64,000 nucleotides of DNA, taken from Cytobacillus praedii. GTDB lineage: Bacteria > Bacillota > Bacilli > Bacillales > Cytobacillaceae. Where the stretch lies: the NCBI RefSeq assembly GCF_001439605.1, contig NZ_LMBX01000017.1:53677-117676 (forward strand). The letters are read 5' to 3'. The position numbers and the translations under genes are program-made. The stretch's first letter is position 1, and each line of letters begins with the position of its first letter. Positions 54,970-64,000 of the stretch are shown here, piece after piece. The notes below the pieces were generated by a model, which had not been told where the DNA came from, ran no database searches, and saw only the letters and a program-made list of their open reading frames with translations.

Positions 54970-55062
54970 TGATATTAAAATCTTAATAAAACTGAATATC
55001 CAGCTGAAAATTCGAAACTTTTTAACTCCTCATCCGTAACTTAATTATTGGGAGGCGATTAA

Positions 55063-55392
55063 ATGAAGAAAAACATTGTGATCTTTACCCTTACATTGTT
55101 CGTAGAGGTTGCACTGACTATTATTCTTGCATCATTGTTCTCTGTTCGCTTCATAGAATTAATGTTTTTTACTGGGATTGCATTTACGGCATTTACAATA
55201 TGGTTTTCGAGCAGCGGCGGAGCAATGACAAGACATATTGACAGCCAAACGAGTGCAATGACGGGTATTATGATGAAAAGAGAGGAATTTACTTTAAGTC
55301 CTAACTATGCAGTCTTTGCTTCGGTCACTTTTCTTGCCATAGGACTCATTTTCTTTGTATTATTAGTAACAAATATTATCCCGCCAGCTTAG
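55063..55392 (+). CDS. three-helix membrane protein
   Basis: 109 residues: helices near 5-27, 33-50 and 87-108; middle part GGAMTRHIDSQTSAMTGI. GGGAGG precedes the ATG. Divergent from the nitrate operon and may share its operator. Function unknown. Confidence 0.7.
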   Translation: MKKNIVIFTLTLFVEVALTIILASLFSVRFIELMFFTGIAFTAFTIWFSSSGGAMTRHIDSQTSAMTGIMMKREEFTLSPNYAVFASVTFLAIGLIFFVLLVTNIIPPA

Positions 55393-55439
55393 GTGTAATT
55401 TTTTATTATGCAGTAAGGTACAAAAAGGAGTGTCTTTCA

Positions 55440-55646
55440 ATGACCAAATCAAAAGCGAAGAAAATTCGTGAAAAGTTAACTCGCGAAGGAAAAAGAAATC
55501 CTGAAGAAAATCGAAGTCCATTTGCATTTACTGATATGCGGACAAGAAAAACAAAAACAAAAAAAGATTTGCTTTATCAGAAAAAACAAAGGAACCATTC
55601 ACCCTATAATGACATAAGTGATGGTTCTTTTTTTATATTTATATAA
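55440..55646 (+). CDS. small basic protein whose end overlaps its terminator
   Basis: 68 residues, Lys/Arg-rich (MTKSKAKKIREKLTREGKRN), like the small YqkK-type proteins of bacilli. AAGGAG seven to nine bases before the ATG. Its last codons (SDGSFFIFI) are encoded by the stem and T-run of the terminator at 55591. Confidence 0.7.
   Translation: MTKSKAKKIREKLTREGKRNPEENRSPFAFTDMRTRKTKTKKDLLYQKKQRNHSPYNDISDGSFFIFI
55591..55636 (+). terminator. terminator overlapping a coding end
   Basis: GGAACCATTCAC and GTGATGGTTC arms (one mismatch) then TTTTTTT. The hairpin lies inside the 68-codon frame. Confidence 0.85.
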
Positions 55647-55662
55647 GAATATAATGGCAAAA

Positions 55663-56214
55663 TCAGTTTACTTCTAATTGATTTTCTCGAAATGAAAAAT
55701 AAGATTGGAGATCCCCTTGATAAACTAGTTTTTGAGAAGATGCATGTTTTAAGTCCTGAGGGGTAATCATACAAAGATGTTTGTTTGTTTCAAGAAGCTT
55801 GCCCTCTTTTAAAATTGTTGCAACAAAATGAGAACAAAAATAAGCATGCTTACGTTTAATTCGTTTATTTAACGCCAGTGCAAATAAACCTAGTAAATTA
55901 TAGCGATAGTTTTGTTTATTCTCTTCTATTTCCTTTATTAGACGAAGCATATTTTCATACTGTATATCTGTTACCGAATAAACATATACTGCACATGTGG
56001 CATTTCGGAATAATTCCGAACGTATATCTTCCTTTACAAAACCGCCAATAAATGGATTTCTCGGTCTTTTTCTGCCAAAGCTGTATACTTCAGTTAAATC
56101 GCAATCAAAGCCAATGGATGCGTGGTTATGACTTTCTCTCGTATATAACCTTATCATTCTAGTAAATAATGTCCCTGTATCGGTAAGCAGAAGATACACT
56201 TTCCTTTCTCCCAT
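55663..56214 (-). CDS. YiiX/YebB-like permuted papain-type cysteine hydrolase
   Basis: 183 residues. Two conserved points: His in SHNHASIGFD (near 31) and Cys in YFCSHFVATIL (near 128), the order of circularly permuted NlpC-type (YiiX) enzymes. No signal peptide. Likely an amidase or acyl hydrolase; substrate unknown. Confidence 0.72.
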   Translation of the reverse strand: MGERKVYLLLTDTGTLFTRMIRLYTRESHNHASIGFDCDLTEVYSFGRKRPRNPFIGGFVKEDIRSELFRNATCAVYVYSVTDIQYENMLRLIKEIEENKQNYRYNLLGLFALALNKRIKRKHAYFCSHFVATILKEGKLLETNKHLCMITPQDLKHASSQKLVYQGDLQSYFSFRENQLEVN

Positions 56215-56510
56215 AAATCATCCTCCTGCAATCACTTATCGAAAAGGAATCATCTGATAACATAATCCCAATCGTTCTTTACGCTTTTATTAAATCAAAA
56301 TCTAACAATTGCCATAAGAATCTAGAGAACTATTATTCTCTAGGACTTGAGAAGTAGGGATGAATCTTCTATGACAAAATCATAACAAATTCTGTCCCAC
56401 TATTCATATCCAATATTATACAAAAATTATATAGAATTGGGTATTAAAAAGTAAAATCATAGTTTCTTTTGAATATACATGAAGAAAGGATATGAAGGAA
56501 GGGGATAAAC
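56215..56510. other. intergenic region with a small palindrome
   Basis: About 300 nt without a gene. Contains CTAGAGAA-N6-TTCTCTAG at 56322-56343, a perfect inverted repeat. No T-run; could be an operator for the plus-strand membrane gene. Confidence 0.4.
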
Positions 56511-56702
56511 ATGACTTTTTGGATCTTATTGTTTGTTGTTCCAATTTTCATCATCGCTATCGTAGAGGAGTTGATTTATTTTATAGTAAACAGAAAGGTG
56601 TTTGGTCCTTCAAACTTAGAACTTTCTTTAACGAAACTGTCCAAGCAGCTTGCTAAAAAATTCAAAAAAGTCATTTACCCTAAATCGATCAAACAAGAAT
56701 AA
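56511..56702 (+). CDS. small membrane protein (63 aa)
   Basis: One hydrophobic helix (about 3-28) and a basic amphipathic tail (SKQLAKKFKKVIYPKS). AAGGAAGGGG precedes the ATG. Not recognised. Confidence 0.65.
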   Translation: MTFWILLFVVPIFIIAIVEELIYFIVNRKVFGPSNLELSLTKLSKQLAKKFKKVIYPKSIKQE

Positions 56703-56839
56703 GTCTTTTTATCATGAAACCCCAAGCTATTGAACAATATATTTAGGAGTTCCTCCTACGATCTCAAAAACCAATTATCTGACTAACTCAACTAATATTG
56801 TGCATATTAATAGTGTAATCATTTTGAGGAGGTTTTACT

Positions 56840-56995
56840 ATGAATAAGCAAGGACATTCTAATCCTGATCAGACAAGGGGTCAAATCGAAAAACAAGATA
56901 AGCACAATGATCTCGAACTTGGTTCAGAGTTCCAGATTGGAAATGATTCTTCGCAAAGTCAAAAAAAAAGCGGAAAACAAGTGAATAAGAAATAA
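56840..56995 (+). CDS. small hydrophilic protein (51 aa)
   Basis: ATG with GAGGAGG upstream opens 51 codons: Gln/Asp/Lys-rich (NPDQTRGQIEKQDKHNDLEL) and a Lys-rich end. Composition suits a minor small acid-soluble spore protein, though I cannot place it in a family. Ends before the trp terminator. Confidence 0.6.
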   Translation: MNKQGHSNPDQTRGQIEKQDKHNDLELGSEFQIGNDSSQSQKKSGKQVNKK

Positions 56996-57000
56996 CATAA

Positions 57001-57030
57001 AAAATCCCCGTTTTTTACAATGGGGATTTT
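57001..57030 (-). terminator. terminator of the trp operon
   Basis: AAAATCCCC and GGGGATTTT arms; TTTTTTA on the minus strand. May also end the plus-strand small gene. Confidence 0.88.
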
Positions 57031-57049
57031 CCCTTATTTCTAGTATCTG

Positions 57050-57838
57050 TCATTGCTTTATTGTCCTTTTTATTTTTGCTGCTCTTATAAGCTCTTTGAT
57101 GGCCGACAAATTATTTTCACTAAAAAACTCTACTATCTTACTGCCAACTATGACGCCATCACAATAATGAATCATTTCCTCAACATGCGAAGGGGTTGAG
57201 ATGCCAAACCCTGCAAATACTGGCAGGGTACTGACGCTTTTTACTCTCTTCAAATGCTCCACCGCCTCCTCATCAAACCTACTTCTTGCACCTGTTATTC
57301 CATTTATTGTCACCGCATAAATAAACCCTTTTCCCTTCGAAGAGATCTCCCTAATACGCTCAAGCGGACTAGTTAACGTAACAAGCCTAATAATTTCAAT
57401 CCCAAATTTTTCTGCTAAAGAAGTAACCATCGTCTCTTCCTCGATTGGTAAATCAGGTAAAATTAGCCCATCAATGCCTGCATGACAGCTGTCTTCAATA
57501 AATTTCTCAATTCCATAGGCGATAATAGGATTCATATAGGTCATAATAATTAGTGGAACATGAACAATCGGACGAACCCCTGCAATTGTTTGGATCACTG
57601 CCTTTAAAGTCGTGCCTTCCTGTAACGCTCTAATACCAGCCGCTTGAATAACAGGTCCATCAGCTACTGGATCTGAAAAAGGGATCCCGATTTCAATAGC
57701 TGTTGCTCCTGTTTCTTCCAAAAATATTATTCGCTGCTGCAATGCTTCTAATCCTCCATCTCCTGCCATAAAATACGGGATAAATGCTTTTTCTTTATTT
57801 TCTTTTATCCTTCGCATCACCTTTTCAATACGATTCAT
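57050..57838 (-). CDS. trpA: tryptophan synthase alpha chain
   Basis: 262 residues; cleaves indole-3-glycerol phosphate to indole and G3P. TIM barrel with catalytic Glu in [18 protein letters not shown] and phosphate loop [11 protein letters not shown]. Overlaps trpB by 4 nt. Last gene of trpEGDCFBA. Confidence 0.96.
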   Translation of the reverse strand: MNRIEKVMRRIKENKEKAFIPYFMAGDGGLEALQQRIIFLEETGATAIEIGIPFSDPVADGPVIQAAGIRALQEGTTLKAVIQTIAGVRPIVHVPLIIMTYMNPIIAYGIEKFIEDSCHAGIDGLILPDLPIEEETMVTSLAEKFGIEIIRLVTLTSPLERIREISSKGKGFIYAVTINGITGARSRFDEEAVEHLKRVKSVSTLPVFAGFGISTPSHVEEMIHYCDGVIVGSKIVEFFSENNLSAIKELIRAAKIKRTIKQ

Positions 57839-59037
57839 TTTTCCTCTCCCCCTAAATTTGCCCTAACAGTTGCCATATCTTTATCTCCTCTGCCAGATAA
57901 GCAAACAACAAGTCCTTCATCTGCATTCATTGTCTGTGCAAGCTTAAATGCATAAGCAACGGCATGTGCACTTTCCAAAGCTGGAATAATTCCTTCTAAT
58001 TGACTAAGAAGCTTTAAAGCGTCCAATGCTTCTTTATCAGTAATTGATTCATATTGAACACGGCCAATATCTTTTAAATAACTATGTTCTGGTCCTACCC
58101 CTGGATAATCAAGCCCTGCTGAAATGGAATGAGCTTCCTGAATTTGGCCATAAGGATCCTGCAGCAAATACATAAAAGCCCCATGAAGGATGCCTGGACT
58201 TCCTTTTGTTAAAGATGCGGCATGTTTGTTCGTTTCTAGCCCGAAGCCTGCAGCTTCTACACCATACAGTCGAACACTCTCGTCATTTATAAATGGATAA
58301 AACATCCCCATTGCATTGCTTCCTCCCCCAATACAAGCGACAACTGCTTCAGGCAAGCTTCCTTCCTTTTCCAAATATTGAAGTCTCGTTTCCATCCCAA
58401 TTACACTTTGAAAATCACGGACAATCATTGGGAATGGGTGAGGTCCCATAACCGACCCTAGAATATAGTGTGTGTCCTCTACATTCGAAACCCAGTAGCG
58501 CAGTGCTTCATTAACAGCATCCTTTAAGGTTGCACTTCCTGTATTAACACTGATCACCTTTGCACCTAAAAGCTCCATTCGAAAAACATTTAACTGCTGT
58601 CTTCTTATATCCTCTGCCCCCATAAAAATAATGCAATCAAGATTTAGAAGTGCACATGCAGTTGCCGTGGCAACTCCGTGCTGACCTGCTCCAGTTTCCG
58701 CCACGACTTTTTTCTTCCCCATTCTTGTAGCTAGAAGAGCCTGGCCTAGAGAATTATTAATTTTATGTGCGCCTGTATGATTTAAATCTTCGCGCTTTAA
58801 ATATATTTTTGCCCCATTAGCATATTTTGTTAGTCTTTTTGCGAAATATAACGGGGTTTCACGTCCCACATAATCTTTCAAAAGCACTTGTAATTCTCCT
58901 TTGAATTGGTCATCTTCCATCGCTTTCTTAAACGCAGCCTCCAATTCAACAATCGCTTGCATTAATGTCTCAGGAACAAATTTGCCTCCATACATGCCAT
59001 AGTGCCCTCGTTCATCTGGCAATGAATATGCTTTCAT
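57835..59037 (-). CDS. trpB: tryptophan synthase beta chain
   Basis: 400 residues; PLP enzyme joining indole and serine. PLP Lys in [15 protein letters not shown], phosphate loop GGGSNAMG. TrpB1 type. GGGAGGAAGG precedes the ATG; overlaps trpF by 26 nt. Confidence 0.97.
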   Translation of the reverse strand: MKAYSLPDERGHYGMYGGKFVPETLMQAIVELEAAFKKAMEDDQFKGELQVLLKDYVGRETPLYFAKRLTKYANGAKIYLKREDLNHTGAHKINNSLGQALLATRMGKKKVVAETGAGQHGVATATACALLNLDCIIFMGAEDIRRQQLNVFRMELLGAKVISVNTGSATLKDAVNEALRYWVSNVEDTHYILGSVMGPHPFPMIVRDFQSVIGMETRLQYLEKEGSLPEAVVACIGGGSNAMGMFYPFINDESVRLYGVEAAGFGLETNKHAASLTKGSPGILHGAFMYLLQDPYGQIQEAHSISAGLDYPGVGPEHSYLKDIGRVQYESITDKEALDALKLLSQLEGIIPALESAHAVAYAFKLAQTMNADEGLVVCLSGRGDKDMATVRANLGGEEK

Positions 59038-59647
59038 TTTCCTTCCTCCCTTTTACTTCATCAATAAATCTTTTGATCTTCCCTTTATCCTTCATCCCTT
59101 CTACTTCAACCCCGCTGCTGACATCAACCATATAAGGATGTACGATTTGAATGGCTTCTGCCACATTTTCAGCTGTTAGGCCACCTGCCAAAATGACATT
59201 CCTTCCTTTCAGTCCTCGTCCTGCCGCTATACTCCAATCAAAAGTGATGCCATTTCCGCCACGGTATTTGCCTTTCGGACTATCAAGCAATAGATACTCA
59301 CATCCGTATTCATCCGCTTGTAATAAATCTTGTGATGATCCAATGCTCAATGCTTTTATGACTGGCATTGCGAAGCTGTCACAATCACTTGGTGACTCAT
59401 CTCCATGAAGCTGGATCACATTGATTCCCGTTTCCATTACAACTTTCTCAATCATTTCTTTATGCTCATTGACAAATACACCAATTTTCAAAAGATCTTT
59501 AGGAAGTACACGAATAATTTCTTTCGCACAATCAATGGTGATCCTCCTTTTACTTTCTGCAAACACGAACCCAAGAGCATCCGCACCCATTTCAACTGCA
59601 GATAATGCAGTATCAAGATCGGTAATCCCGCATATCTTTACCTTCAC
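59012..59647 (-). CDS. trpF: phosphoribosylanthranilate isomerase
   Basis: 211 residues, TIM barrel; [12 protein letters not shown] at the start with catalytic Cys7-type residue, and [15 protein letters not shown] near the end. Overlaps trpC by ATGA. Confidence 0.95.
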   Translation of the reverse strand: MKVKICGITDLDTALSAVEMGADALGFVFAESKRRITIDCAKEIIRVLPKDLLKIGVFVNEHKEMIEKVVMETGINVIQLHGDESPSDCDSFAMPVIKALSIGSSQDLLQADEYGCEYLLLDSPKGKYRGGNGITFDWSIAAGRGLKGRNVILAGGLTAENVAEAIQIVHPYMVDVSSGVEVEGMKDKGKIKRFIDEVKGRKENESIFIAR

Positions 59648-60438
59648 TTTGCAGCCCCTCCTAAATATACATGTCTCATTCCTGTAAATAACTCTTCAAG
59701 GTTATCTGCTTCCATAAACGCTCCACCAATAAGTACGCCATTTGCTCCTGCTGCAATCACCCGTTTTACATCCTCCGCTGATTTAATCCCGCTCTCGCTG
59801 ATTAGAAAAGCTCCCTCTTTTCTGATGGAAGGGCCAAGCCTTTCAGTTACAGATAAATCGACGGTAAAGGATTTCAAATCTCGATTGTTTACCCCAATCA
59901 ATTTTGCATCTGACATAAGTGCCATTTCCATCTCTGCCTCATTATGAACTTCTGTTAATACTTCGAGCCCCTGCTCCGTTGCAAAATGAGAGAGTTCTTT
60001 CAATCTTGATCCTTCTAGTGCAGCTGCTATTAATAAAATCAAGTCAGCTCCAGCCAATTTCGCCTTCATTATTTGCACTTCATCGATGATGAAATCCTTG
60101 CAAAGAATCGGTACCTTCACCGCCTTTCTTCCTTCGGACAAATCCGAAAAACTGCCCTTAAAGAAAGGAGTATCCGTTAAAATTGAAACGGCGTCTGCAC
60201 CAAAATGAACATAATCAAGCACTTGTTCTTGCAAATTCATATTTACATTAATATCCCCTTTTGATGGGGAAGCCCGTTTGAACTCAGCGATGATTGAAAG
60301 ATGATCCTCTGTTTGCAATTGTTGAATAAATGACCTTTTTACTTGCTGGACTGGCATCTGAACTCCAGCTATTTCCTCTTTTAATTTCACAATCTGCTTT
60401 CTTTTTTCTGCTAAAATCGAATCAAGAATAGTAGTCAT
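59644..60438 (-). CDS. trpC: indole-3-glycerol phosphate synthase
   Basis: 264 residues; FKRASPSKGDI and KDFIIDEVQIMKAKLAGADL are active-site strands, LISESGIKSAEDV the phosphate region. Directly abuts trpD; AAGGTG before the ATG. Confidence 0.96.
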   Translation of the reverse strand: MTTILDSILAEKRKQIVKLKEEIAGVQMPVQQVKRSFIQQLQTEDHLSIIAEFKRASPSKGDINVNMNLQEQVLDYVHFGADAVSILTDTPFFKGSFSDLSEGRKAVKVPILCKDFIIDEVQIMKAKLAGADLILLIAAALEGSRLKELSHFATEQGLEVLTEVHNEAEMEMALMSDAKLIGVNNRDLKSFTVDLSVTERLGPSIRKEGAFLISESGIKSAEDVKRVIAAGANGVLIGGAFMEADNLEELFTGMRHVYLGGAAK

Positions 60439-61464
60439 TTACATCACCTTCCTTTGATTCTTTTGACTTTCAGTTATAAGCGCCTGTAATTTATCAAGGG
60501 CACTCCCGGAATCAATGCTTTCTTTTGCTAGCTTAATACCCTTTTGAATTGAATTTGCCTTTCCAGCTGTGAATATACCAATGCCTGCATTAAGAAGAAC
60601 GGTTTCCCTATACGGTCCTTTTTCTCCTCTTAACACTCGCAGAAGAATATGCGCATTTTCCTTTGCATCGCCTCCTCTGATTGAATCATTTGAGAAAATA
60701 GATAAACCAAATTCTTCTGGATGTAAGATTTTTTCTGTTATCATTCCGTTTTCAACGATAGCTAAATAATTCTCTCCCTGAAGAGAAGCCTCATCCATAT
60801 AACCAGCTCCATTTATGACAATCGCCCGTTTTCTTCCAAGTTTTTTTAATACCTCTGCAAACAGAACAACCATATCCCGCCTGTAAATGCCAAGAAGCTG
60901 TGCTTCTAATTCAACTGGGTTGGTCAGTGGGCCAATTAAATTAAAAATGGTTGGAATGCGAAGGTCATTCCGTACCTTCATGATTCTTCTTAATTGAGGA
61001 TGAACATGTGGAGCGAATAAAAAGGCAATCCCCACCTTTTCTAAAATTTCCTCTGTCTTCTCTGGAGAGGCGGTTAAATTAATACCAATATGCTCTAATA
61101 CATCTGCACTCCCTGTTTTACTGGAAATACTTCTGTTACCATGTTTGGCTACAGGTATACCTGCACCTGCAATGACAAAGGCGGATGTTGTACTAATATT
61201 AAAGCTCTTCACTCCATCTCCTCCTGTCCCGCAATTATCCATAACATTCGGAATTTCCCTGCTGAACTTCAGCGATCTTGCTCTTAATGCTGCTGTAATG
61301 CCAGCAATTTCTTCTGCTGTTTCTCCTTTCATTTTCAAACCGATTAAAAATGCAGCTATCTCACTATCGGTTATCTCTTTTGAAAAGAGACTCTCTGAGG
61401 CACTATTTATTTGTTCAAAGGATAAGGATTTCCCTTCAGATAAATGCTGTAAAATGTGCTTCAT
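60439..61464 (-). CDS. trpD: anthranilate phosphoribosyltransferase
   Basis: 341 residues; PRPP loop DNCGTGGDGVKSFNIST and KHGNRSISSKTGSADVLE. AGGAGGG precedes the ATG. Overlaps the trpG end by 29 nt, so the two are coupled. Confidence 0.96.
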   Translation of the reverse strand: MKHILQHLSEGKSLSFEQINSASESLFSKEITDSEIAAFLIGLKMKGETAEEIAGITAALRARSLKFSREIPNVMDNCGTGGDGVKSFNISTTSAFVIAGAGIPVAKHGNRSISSKTGSADVLEHIGINLTASPEKTEEILEKVGIAFLFAPHVHPQLRRIMKVRNDLRIPTIFNLIGPLTNPVELEAQLLGIYRRDMVVLFAEVLKKLGRKRAIVINGAGYMDEASLQGENYLAIVENGMITEKILHPEEFGLSIFSNDSIRGGDAKENAHILLRVLRGEKGPYRETVLLNAGIGIFTAGKANSIQKGIKLAKESIDSGSALDKLQALITESQKNQRKVM

Positions 61465-62047
61465 TCTGGTTTTCCCTCCTAATGTGATGTAAAAAATTAT
61501 TAATTATTTGTTTCCCTAGTGCAGTTCCAATTGATTCCGGATGAAATTGCAATCCAAAAAGGGGATATTGCTCATGCTGTATCGCCATAATCTCATTGTC
61601 TTCCATTGATCTTGCAAGCACTCTAATGCTTCCAGGCAAGGTACCCGATATAATAACTAAAGAATGGTAACGCATGACATCAATTGGCTGTGGCATGTAT
61701 TGAAATAAAGATGAGCCTGTATGCTTGAGTTTTGATATTTTTCCATGCTTGATCTCCTTAGCTCGATCAATGGCTGCGCCAAAGGCATGCCCGATGGCTT
61801 GATGCCCAAGGCAAATGCCTAGAATAGGCACAGTTTGATAGAATGCCTTAATAATATCAAGACAGATACCAGCATGTTCAGGTCGTCCAGGTCCCGGAGA
61901 TAGAACAATTGCATCAGGATTCAATCTAATAATGTCTTCTAGTGTTATTTTGTCATTTCGGACAACTAGGACCTCTTCCCTTAATTCGCCTAAATACTGA
62001 TACAGGTTATACGTAAAAGAATCATAATTATCAATCAGCAATATCAT
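61436..62047 (-). CDS. trpG: anthranilate synthase glutaminase component
   Basis: 203 residues; class-I amidotransferase triad: Cys in GICLGHQAIG, His/Glu in QFHPES. Gives ammonia to TrpE and, in many bacilli, also to PabB. In B. subtilis this gene (pabA) is in the folate operon; here it is in trp. Overlaps trpE by 17 nt. Confidence 0.95.
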   Translation of the reverse strand: MILLIDNYDSFTYNLYQYLGELREEVLVVRNDKITLEDIIRLNPDAIVLSPGPGRPEHAGICLDIIKAFYQTVPILGICLGHQAIGHAFGAAIDRAKEIKHGKISKLKHTGSSLFQYMPQPIDVMRYHSLVIISGTLPGSIRVLARSMEDNEIMAIQHEQYPLFGLQFHPESIGTALGKQIINNFLHHIRRENQNEAHFTAFI

Positions 62048-63431
62048 TTTGTTCCTCCAAAAATACCTTTAATTTATGAAGTGTTTCTTCGTACTCCTTT
62101 TCCGGGATGGAATCATAGACAATTCCTGCTCCCGCTTGAATATAGGCTTTGCCATCTTTAATGACCATCGTTCGGATAGCTAAAGCAAAATCTAAACTCC
62201 CGTTAGCAGACAAATAACCAACTGCTCCTGCATAAAGTCCTCTTTTCACTTCCTCCAGCTCATTGATAATTTCCATGGCTCTGATTTTCGGTGCACCAGA
62301 AACAGTTCCAGCTGGCAAGCATGAAATCAGTGCATCTATAGCCGACAAGGAGTGATTTAATTTCCCGCTTAATTCAGATACAAGGTGCATGACATGCTTA
62401 AATCGTTCAACCTTCATGTTTTTCTCTATCTGAATCGAACCAAATTCACAAACACGTCCAAGATCGTTTCTTCCGAGATCCAAGAGCATTCGATGCTCGG
62501 CTAGCTCCTTCTCATCCCTTAGTAAATCCAATTCCAACTGTTGATCCTCCTTATCTGTTTTCCCCCTTGGTCTCGTCCCCGCGATAGGATTGGCTGTTAC
62601 TTTGCCATGATTTACTCTAATTAAGCTTTCTGGAGACGCCCCGGCAATCTGGTAAGAGCCGAAATCCAGATAATACATATATGGAGATGGGTTCTTCACC
62701 CTCAATTTCCGATAGAAGGAGAAGGAATCGCCTTTTATTGTTGCTTGAAGCCGCTGGGAAAGAACCACTTGAAAAATATCGCCTCTTTCAATGTACGCTT
62801 TTGCTTTTCCTACCTTTTGAATAAATTCTTCTTTATTCATACAAGGCGAAAAGGCTGATAAATACGACCGATCCCTATCATTGTTAACCGTTCCATAAAT
62901 AATTTCTTTTCTTATCCTTTCAAGCTGATGTTTTAGCTTTGATATGTCTGTATCTTTTAAAAGCGGAGCGGCAGCAAGAAATACCTTTTGTTCATAATGA
63001 TCAAATATGACTACTTCTTCAAAAAACAGGAGATGCACATCTGGAATACCTAATTCATCAGCAGGGATGAGTCCAATCTGTTCATATTGTGCAATCGCAT
63101 CATACCCCACATAGCCTACAGCACCGCCGAAAAATGGAAACCTATCATGGTGCAACATCCCATTTTCCGGCATCAGTGTTTTTAAGACTTCTAACGGTTT
63201 ATCTTCTATCGTTTCCTCACCTTTAGCAGAGTGAATGATTGTTCGATCACCAATCCCCTTTAACTCCATCACTGGATCCGCGCCAATGAATGAGTATCTA
63301 CCTGAATTTTCATGCTTTAAAGAGCTTTCCAACAAAAACTTTTTCTTTCCGCTTAACCTTTGATAAATCAAAATCGGTGTAAACAAATCTCCTTCTAATT
63401 CTTCTAATAAAAATGGTTTTCTCGGTTCCAA
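62031..63431 (-). CDS. trpE: anthranilate synthase component I
   Basis: About 466 residues; chorismate-binding enzyme with IAGTRPRGKT, DLGRNDLGRVCEFGS and PAGTVSGAPKIRAMEI. LLESS near residue 35 is the usual Trp feedback site. TTG at 63431 is preferred because GGAG lies eight bases upstream; a GTG at 63440 is only one base from it. First gene after the T-box. Confidence 0.94.
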   Translation of the reverse strand: MEPRKPFLLEELEGDLFTPILIYQRLSGKKKFLLESSLKHENSGRYSFIGADPVMELKGIGDRTIIHSAKGEETIEDKPLEVLKTLMPENGMLHHDRFPFFGGAVGYVGYDAIAQYEQIGLIPADELGIPDVHLLFFEEVVIFDHYEQKVFLAAAPLLKDTDISKLKHQLERIRKEIIYGTVNNDRDRSYLSAFSPCMNKEEFIQKVGKAKAYIERGDIFQVVLSQRLQATIKGDSFSFYRKLRVKNPSPYMYYLDFGSYQIAGASPESLIRVNHGKVTANPIAGTRPRGKTDKEDQQLELDLLRDEKELAEHRMLLDLGRNDLGRVCEFGSIQIEKNMKVERFKHVMHLVSELSGKLNHSLSAIDALISCLPAGTVSGAPKIRAMEIINELEEVKRGLYAGAVGYLSANGSLDFALAIRTMVIKDGKAYIQAGAGIVYDSIPEKEYEETLHKLKVFLEEQNDIAD

Positions 63432-63454
63432 AATTTTCACTCCACCCTTTTAAA

Positions 63455-63776
63455 AAATAAAAAAAGTCCTCTATACACACAAAATATCTGTGCGTATAGA
63501 GGACGATTTTTGCTTATTCGCGGTGCCACCTCAGGTTCGGAGCAAAAACGCTGCTCCCTCAATCAGGTACGGATTAAAAATGCCAATTCAAAAACATTTC
63601 CATCGATACCCTATCCATTTAACGGTAGAATTCCGTGCTCCCATACTCCTATTCAAGAAGCCTCTCGTAAGTCCATTCCAATTGGTCTCCTCGTACCGGC
63701 TCACACCTCTCCCGGCTCTCTGAAACGATTCGAATCAATGTACTACTCTTACTCAGCGATTTCATTTATTTAGTTT
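63455..63776 (-). promoter_or_regulatory. tryptophan T-box riboswitch leader
   Basis: Conserved T-box AGGTGGCACCGCG (63519-63531, minus strand), terminator hairpin GTCCTCTATACGCAC / GTGTGTATAGAGGAC with T-run (63460-63504), Stem I with AGAGAGCCGG, and specifier UGG at 63673-63675 in GGAAUGGACU. Uncharged tRNA-Trp should favour antitermination and expression of trpEGDCFBA. Confidence 0.93.
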
Positions 63777-64000
63777 TGTAAAATAGAACAAAAGTGTACG
63801 ACACTTGTTCAGTCCTGAAAGCAGAAGGCGATCTCTACCACAAAGGTGTCCTTTATCTTTTATAGCTTGTGACCTCGAGTCCACAAAAACATACATCTGT
63901 ACATTGCGGATAAGAGCTGGAGGTGACCACAGCCAATTTGTCACAAAGCTAACCACCCAGTCCGGTTAAATAACTCCAAAACGACAAAAAAGGCTTCCCG
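63777..64000. other. structured intergenic DNA upstream of the trp T-box
   Basis: No protein-coding frame is convincing. On the minus strand AGCTTTGTGAC pairs with GTCACAAGCT, with inner ACCTC/GAGGT and CCGCAA/TTGTGG pairs, giving a rod about 120 nt long; then GAACAAGTGT/ACACTTTTGTTC forms a hairpin with TATTTT after it (63782-63811). A non-coding RNA, on either strand, is possible. I could not identify its class. Confidence 0.35.

Noticed and set aside
1-64000. CRISPR arrays, tRNA or rRNA genes, prophage or intact insertion sequences
   Set aside because: No regular spacer-repeat pattern, no CCA-ended cloverleaf, and no transposase or integrase frame was seen on either strand.

Overview
The window is one contiguous piece of a low-GC Gram-positive, spore-forming chromosome. 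It fits Bacillaceae (Bacillus sensu lato): germinant-receptor genes, YetF/DUF1657 spore genes, a Trp T-box, VanRS-type regulators, sigma-A-like promoters, strong GGAGG ribosome sites, and ATG/GTG/TTG starts. No rRNA, tRNA, CRISPR array or intact transposase is visible.

Layout. 0-6 kb: an SDR reductase, then a response regulator/kinase/ABC ATPase/FtsX-permease module. 6-10 kb: a Ytr-like operon (GntR repressor, ABC ATPase, large permease) ending in an ECF sigma gene. 10-12.2 kb: a formate dehydrogenase with an in-frame UGA. 12.4-17.7 kb: a ugp-type glycerol-3-phosphate ABC importer divergent from glpQ. 17.9-22.3 kb: an IclR regulator, malate synthase G and a CwlO-like endopeptidase. 22.3-23.3 kb: decayed DNA. 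23.3-30.7 kb: spore-linked genes (YetF, DUF1657 x2, cupin, DUF3231, a gerB-gerA-gerC operon, small ORFs). 30.7-32.3 kb: a CueP-type copper lipoprotein, also with an in-frame UGA, opposite a SufR-like Fe-S regulator. 32.4-44.4 kb: trhO, murB, a cupin, vanRS plus a D,D-carboxypeptidase, a MOSC protein, an ABC exporter and a split ThrE-type exporter. 44.6-54.9 kb: a twelve-gene nitrate-respiration-like operon. 55-57 kb: small genes. 57-63.8 kb: trpEGDCFBA behind a Trp T-box.

Main discovery. Two separate genes carry an in-frame UGA exactly where a catalytic or metal-binding Cys is expected. These are fdhF (10144-12207) and a cueP-like lipoprotein gene (30756-31292). In both, the UGA is followed by exactly 12 nt and then a perfect hairpin whose loop starts GGU, the geometry of the E. 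coli fdhF SECIS. I therefore read both as selenoproteins. A selenocysteine CueP would be a new kind of copper-binding selenoprotein as far as I know, and the genome should carry selA, selB, selC and selD outside this window.

Second theme. The nitrate operon joins a NarI-like cytochrome b, a cytoplasmic NasC/FdhF-type molybdoenzyme, a four-cluster ferredoxin and a Tat-exported Rieske protein with a NarK transporter that has a PAS domain fused to its C terminus. Next to that transporter is a HisKA_3 kinase with no sensor domain of its own, followed by a NarL-type regulator, an NreA-like GAF protein and a three-PAS kinase. Transport, nitrate sensing and reduction appear to be wired in one transcription unit.

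Also notable are two intergenic arrays with a repeat period of about 21 bp (9944-10091 and 44473-44585), each of two helical turns and of unknown function. Functions are assigned from recognisable motifs and family knowledge only; no database search was run.
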